Made by a program: the position numbers and the translations under genes | Notes under the pieces: generated by a model | What the model saw: the letters and a program-made list of their open reading frames with translations, nothing else | Told to the model about the DNA's origin: nothing | The model's database searches: none | Part shown: positions 62,545 to 64,000 of the stretch, piece by piece | Numbering within the stretch: position 1 is the first letter of the stretch | How the letters are laid out: each line of letters starts with the position of its first letter | Assembly: GCF_024749045.1 (NCBI RefSeq) | Contig: NZ_CP087184.1 | Span: 2,046,001-2,110,000, forward strand | DNA length: 64,000 nucleotides | From: Pseudomonas sp. B21-028 | GTDB lineage: Bacteria; Pseudomonadota; Gammaproteobacteria; Pseudomonadales; Pseudomonadaceae | Direction: 5' to 3'

Positions 62545-63765
62545 ATGCAACTGATCGCCAAGCTCGGCATTCTCGCCGATGCTGCCAAGTATGACGCCTC
62601 CTGCGCCAGCAGTGGTGCACCCAAGCGCAGCTCTCGCGGACGTGACGGGTTGGGAGCCACGGACGGTATGGGCATCTGCCATAGCTACACGCCGGATGGA
62701 CGCTGCGTCTCGCTGCTCAAGGTGCTGCTGACCAATTTCTGCCTCTACGACTGCCAGTATTGCGTCAACCGCCGCTCCAGCAACGTGCCGAGGGCGCGCT
62801 TCACGCCGGAGGAAGTGGTGCGCCTGACTCTGGATTTCTATCGTCGCAACTGCATCAGCGGACTATTCCTGAGTTCCGGCATCATTCGGTCGGCCGACTA
62901 CACCATGGAGCAACTGGTACGCGTGGCGCGCCTGTTGCGGGAGGTGCATCAGTTCCGGGGCTATATCCACCTCAAGACCATTCCCGATGCCGATCCGCTG
63001 CTGATCGAGGAGGCCGGGCGACTGGCCGATCGCCTCAGCGTGAACATCGAGTTATCCAGCGAAGCCAGTCTCAAGCGCCTGGCGCCGGAGAAGCAACTGG
63101 TCACGATCCGCCAGGCCATGGGCACCATCCATCAAGGGCAACAAGCGGTGGCGGGGGAAGTACGCGCGCCTCGCTTCGCCCCGGCCGGGCAGAGCACCCA
63201 GGTGATCGTCGGGGCCGATGCCACGGACGATCATGCGATCCTGCAGAACGCCGAGTCGCTCTACCAGGGGTACGGCCTGCGGCGGGTCTACTATTCAGCT
63301 TTCAGTCCCATCCCCGACAGCCCCGCCAGCGTGCCGTTGGCAGCGCCGCCGTTGCTGCGCGAACACCGGTTGTACCAGGCTGACTTTCTCATGCGCGGCT
63401 ACGGCTACAAGGCGGGAGAAATCCTGGGTGGCGCCGGCAACCTGGACCTGGACATCGATCCGAAGCTGGCCTGGGCACTGGCGAACCGTGAAGTATTCCC
63501 CCTTGACATCAACCGTGCCGAACCCGCGTTGCTGGCGCGTATTCCAGGGGTTGGCCTGCGCAGCGTGCAACGCCTGGTGGCGCTGCGCCGGGAACGGCGG
63601 ATCCGCTACGACGATCTGGTGCAGTTGCGCTGCGTGTTGGAAAAGGCGCGACCGTTCATCGTCACCAGCGACTATCGGCCCGCCGAGGCTCAGATGCGCA
63701 GCGGCCTGCTGCGGGCGCGCTTGCGTGAGCCCCAAGGGCCCACGCAAATGGGCTTGTGGGGATGA
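62545..63765 (+). CDS. Putative DNA modification/repair radical SAM protein
   Basis: 406 residues. Radical SAM cluster motif CLYDCQYC (Cys66, Cys70, Cys73; CX3CX2C). Preceding conserved block RDGLGATDGMGICHSYTPDG, later LFLSSGIIRSADYTMEQL and the ELSSEASLKRLAPEK region. The C-terminal helix-hairpin-helix (IPGVGLRSVQRLVALRRER) suggests DNA binding. This family is usually encoded with a DUF4130/uracil-DNA-glycosylase-like protein, exactly as here (four-base overlap). The reaction is not established as far as I know; a role in DNA repair is inferred from partner, HhH and the LexA-like box. GAGAG upstream of the ATG. Confidence 0.9.
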   Translation: MQLIAKLGILADAAKYDASCASSGAPKRSSRGRDGLGATDGMGICHSYTPDGRCVSLLKVLLTNFCLYDCQYCVNRRSSNVPRARFTPEEVVRLTLDFYRRNCISGLFLSSGIIRSADYTMEQLVRVARLLREVHQFRGYIHLKTIPDADPLLIEEAGRLADRLSVNIELSSEASLKRLAPEKQLVTIRQAMGTIHQGQQAVAGEVRAPRFAPAGQSTQVIVGADATDDHAILQNAESLYQGYGLRRVYYSAFSPIPDSPASVPLAAPPLLREHRLYQADFLMRGYGYKAGEILGGAGNLDLDIDPKLAWALANREVFPLDINRAEPALLARIPGVGLRSVQRLVALRRERRIRYDDLVQLRCVLEKARPFIVTSDYRPAEAQMRSGLLRARLREPQGPTQMGLWG

Positions 63766-64000
63766 TCGCGCTGGATTGCCAGGACGATTTCCTGATATGG
63801 CGCGATCAGGCTCGCAAGCTGCTCGGCCATGGCATCGACCCCGCTGAGGTGACCTGGACCCAAGGCCCCGTGGCTGACCTGCTGGCCGTGCCGACGCCGT
63901 TGCCGCCAGGCCCGGGTCCGTTCTCTGCGCGCGTGCCGGCGGCCTTGTTGATCCAGCTCGAACAGGCCGGCCGTTACCAGGGTGAACAACGCTGGAGCCT
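63762..64000 (+). CDS. DUF4130/UdgX-type DNA-repair partner, N-terminal part (truncated)
   Basis: The frame is open from ATG 63762 (overlapping the radical SAM stop as ATGA) to the window end, about 79 codons. Starts MIALDCQDDFLIWRDQARKL, continues LLGHGIDPAEVTWTQGP and LPPGPGPFSARVPAALL. It fits the N-terminus of the DUF4130 proteins (often fused to a UdgX-like uracil-DNA glycosylase) that accompany the radical SAM gene. The diagnostic glycosylase motifs are beyond the edge, so the assignment rests on start, overlap and context. Confidence 0.75.
   Translation, partial: MIALDCQDDFLIWRDQARKLLGHGIDPAEVTWTQGPVADLLAVPTPLPPGPGPFSARVPAALLIQLEQAGRYQGEQRWS

Overview
The window comes from a GC-rich gammaproteobacterium, almost certainly a Pseudomonas of the P. 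fluorescens group. Gene order matches, block by block, what I remember of P. aeruginosa PAO1: aer-acnA-rlmM-tusA; fadBA-DUF1653-topA-sulA-lexA-psrA-nagZ-mtnP-csiV-mfd-gap; apbE-sth-glpQ-like-PilZ-lolCDE; copSR-queF; mlaA-rssB-rssC-tal-dusA. Protein similarity, PsrA- and LexA-type operators, and abundant REP/REPIN palindromes of the P. fluorescens type (GTGGGAGCGAGCCTGCTCGC and GTGGCGAGGGGATTTATCCC) agree. No rRNA, tRNA, CRISPR array, transposase or integrase was seen.

Layout. 1-16 kb: energy-taxis receptor Aer (cut by the window edge), CPBP protease, aconitase A, the 23S rRNA methyltransferase RlmM, TusA, a MATE pump, PdxB, an MsbA-like ABC exporter, the lytic transglycosylase Slt, the ABC-F protein Uup and a universal stress protein. 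17-29 kb: fatty-acid beta-oxidation (fadBA), topoisomerase I, the SOS pair lexA-sulA with tandem LexA boxes, the fatty-acid sensor PsrA with a perfect operator over its own promoter, and the cell-wall and nucleoside recycling genes nagZ and mtnP. 29-37.6 kb: an mfd-csiV-SNF2 helicase operon in which the helicase is frameshifted in an A8 run, and a divergent long-form GAPDH. 37.7-47 kb: an MHS-type organic-acid transporter, ApbE (no Na+-NQR genes nearby), the soluble transhydrogenase, a glycerophosphodiesterase with a PilZ protein, and the lipoprotein exporter LolCDE. 47-56.5 kb: a CopRS copper two-component system with a cop-box-like site, QueF, a degenerate phosphonatase-like HAD protein, MlaA, the RssB/RssC partner-switching pair, transaldolase and DusA.

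56.7-62.4 kb is the accessory segment, less GC-rich than its surroundings by eye. Seven genes run head to tail on the minus strand: yhfG-type antitoxin, Fic adenylyltransferase, two minimal membrane-anchored SPFH/band-7 proteins, a WG-repeat lipoprotein, a small exported protein and a PPP-type protein phosphatase. The first three overlap by single bases. I know of no described system with this composition, and it is the best candidate here for something new. Next to it, on the plus strand and behind a LexA-like box, is a DNA-repair radical SAM protein overlapping the start of its DUF4130/UdgX-type partner, which runs off the window.

Most start sites were chosen by Shine-Dalgarno position and family N-termini. 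Family names rest on recognition of motifs, not on searches.
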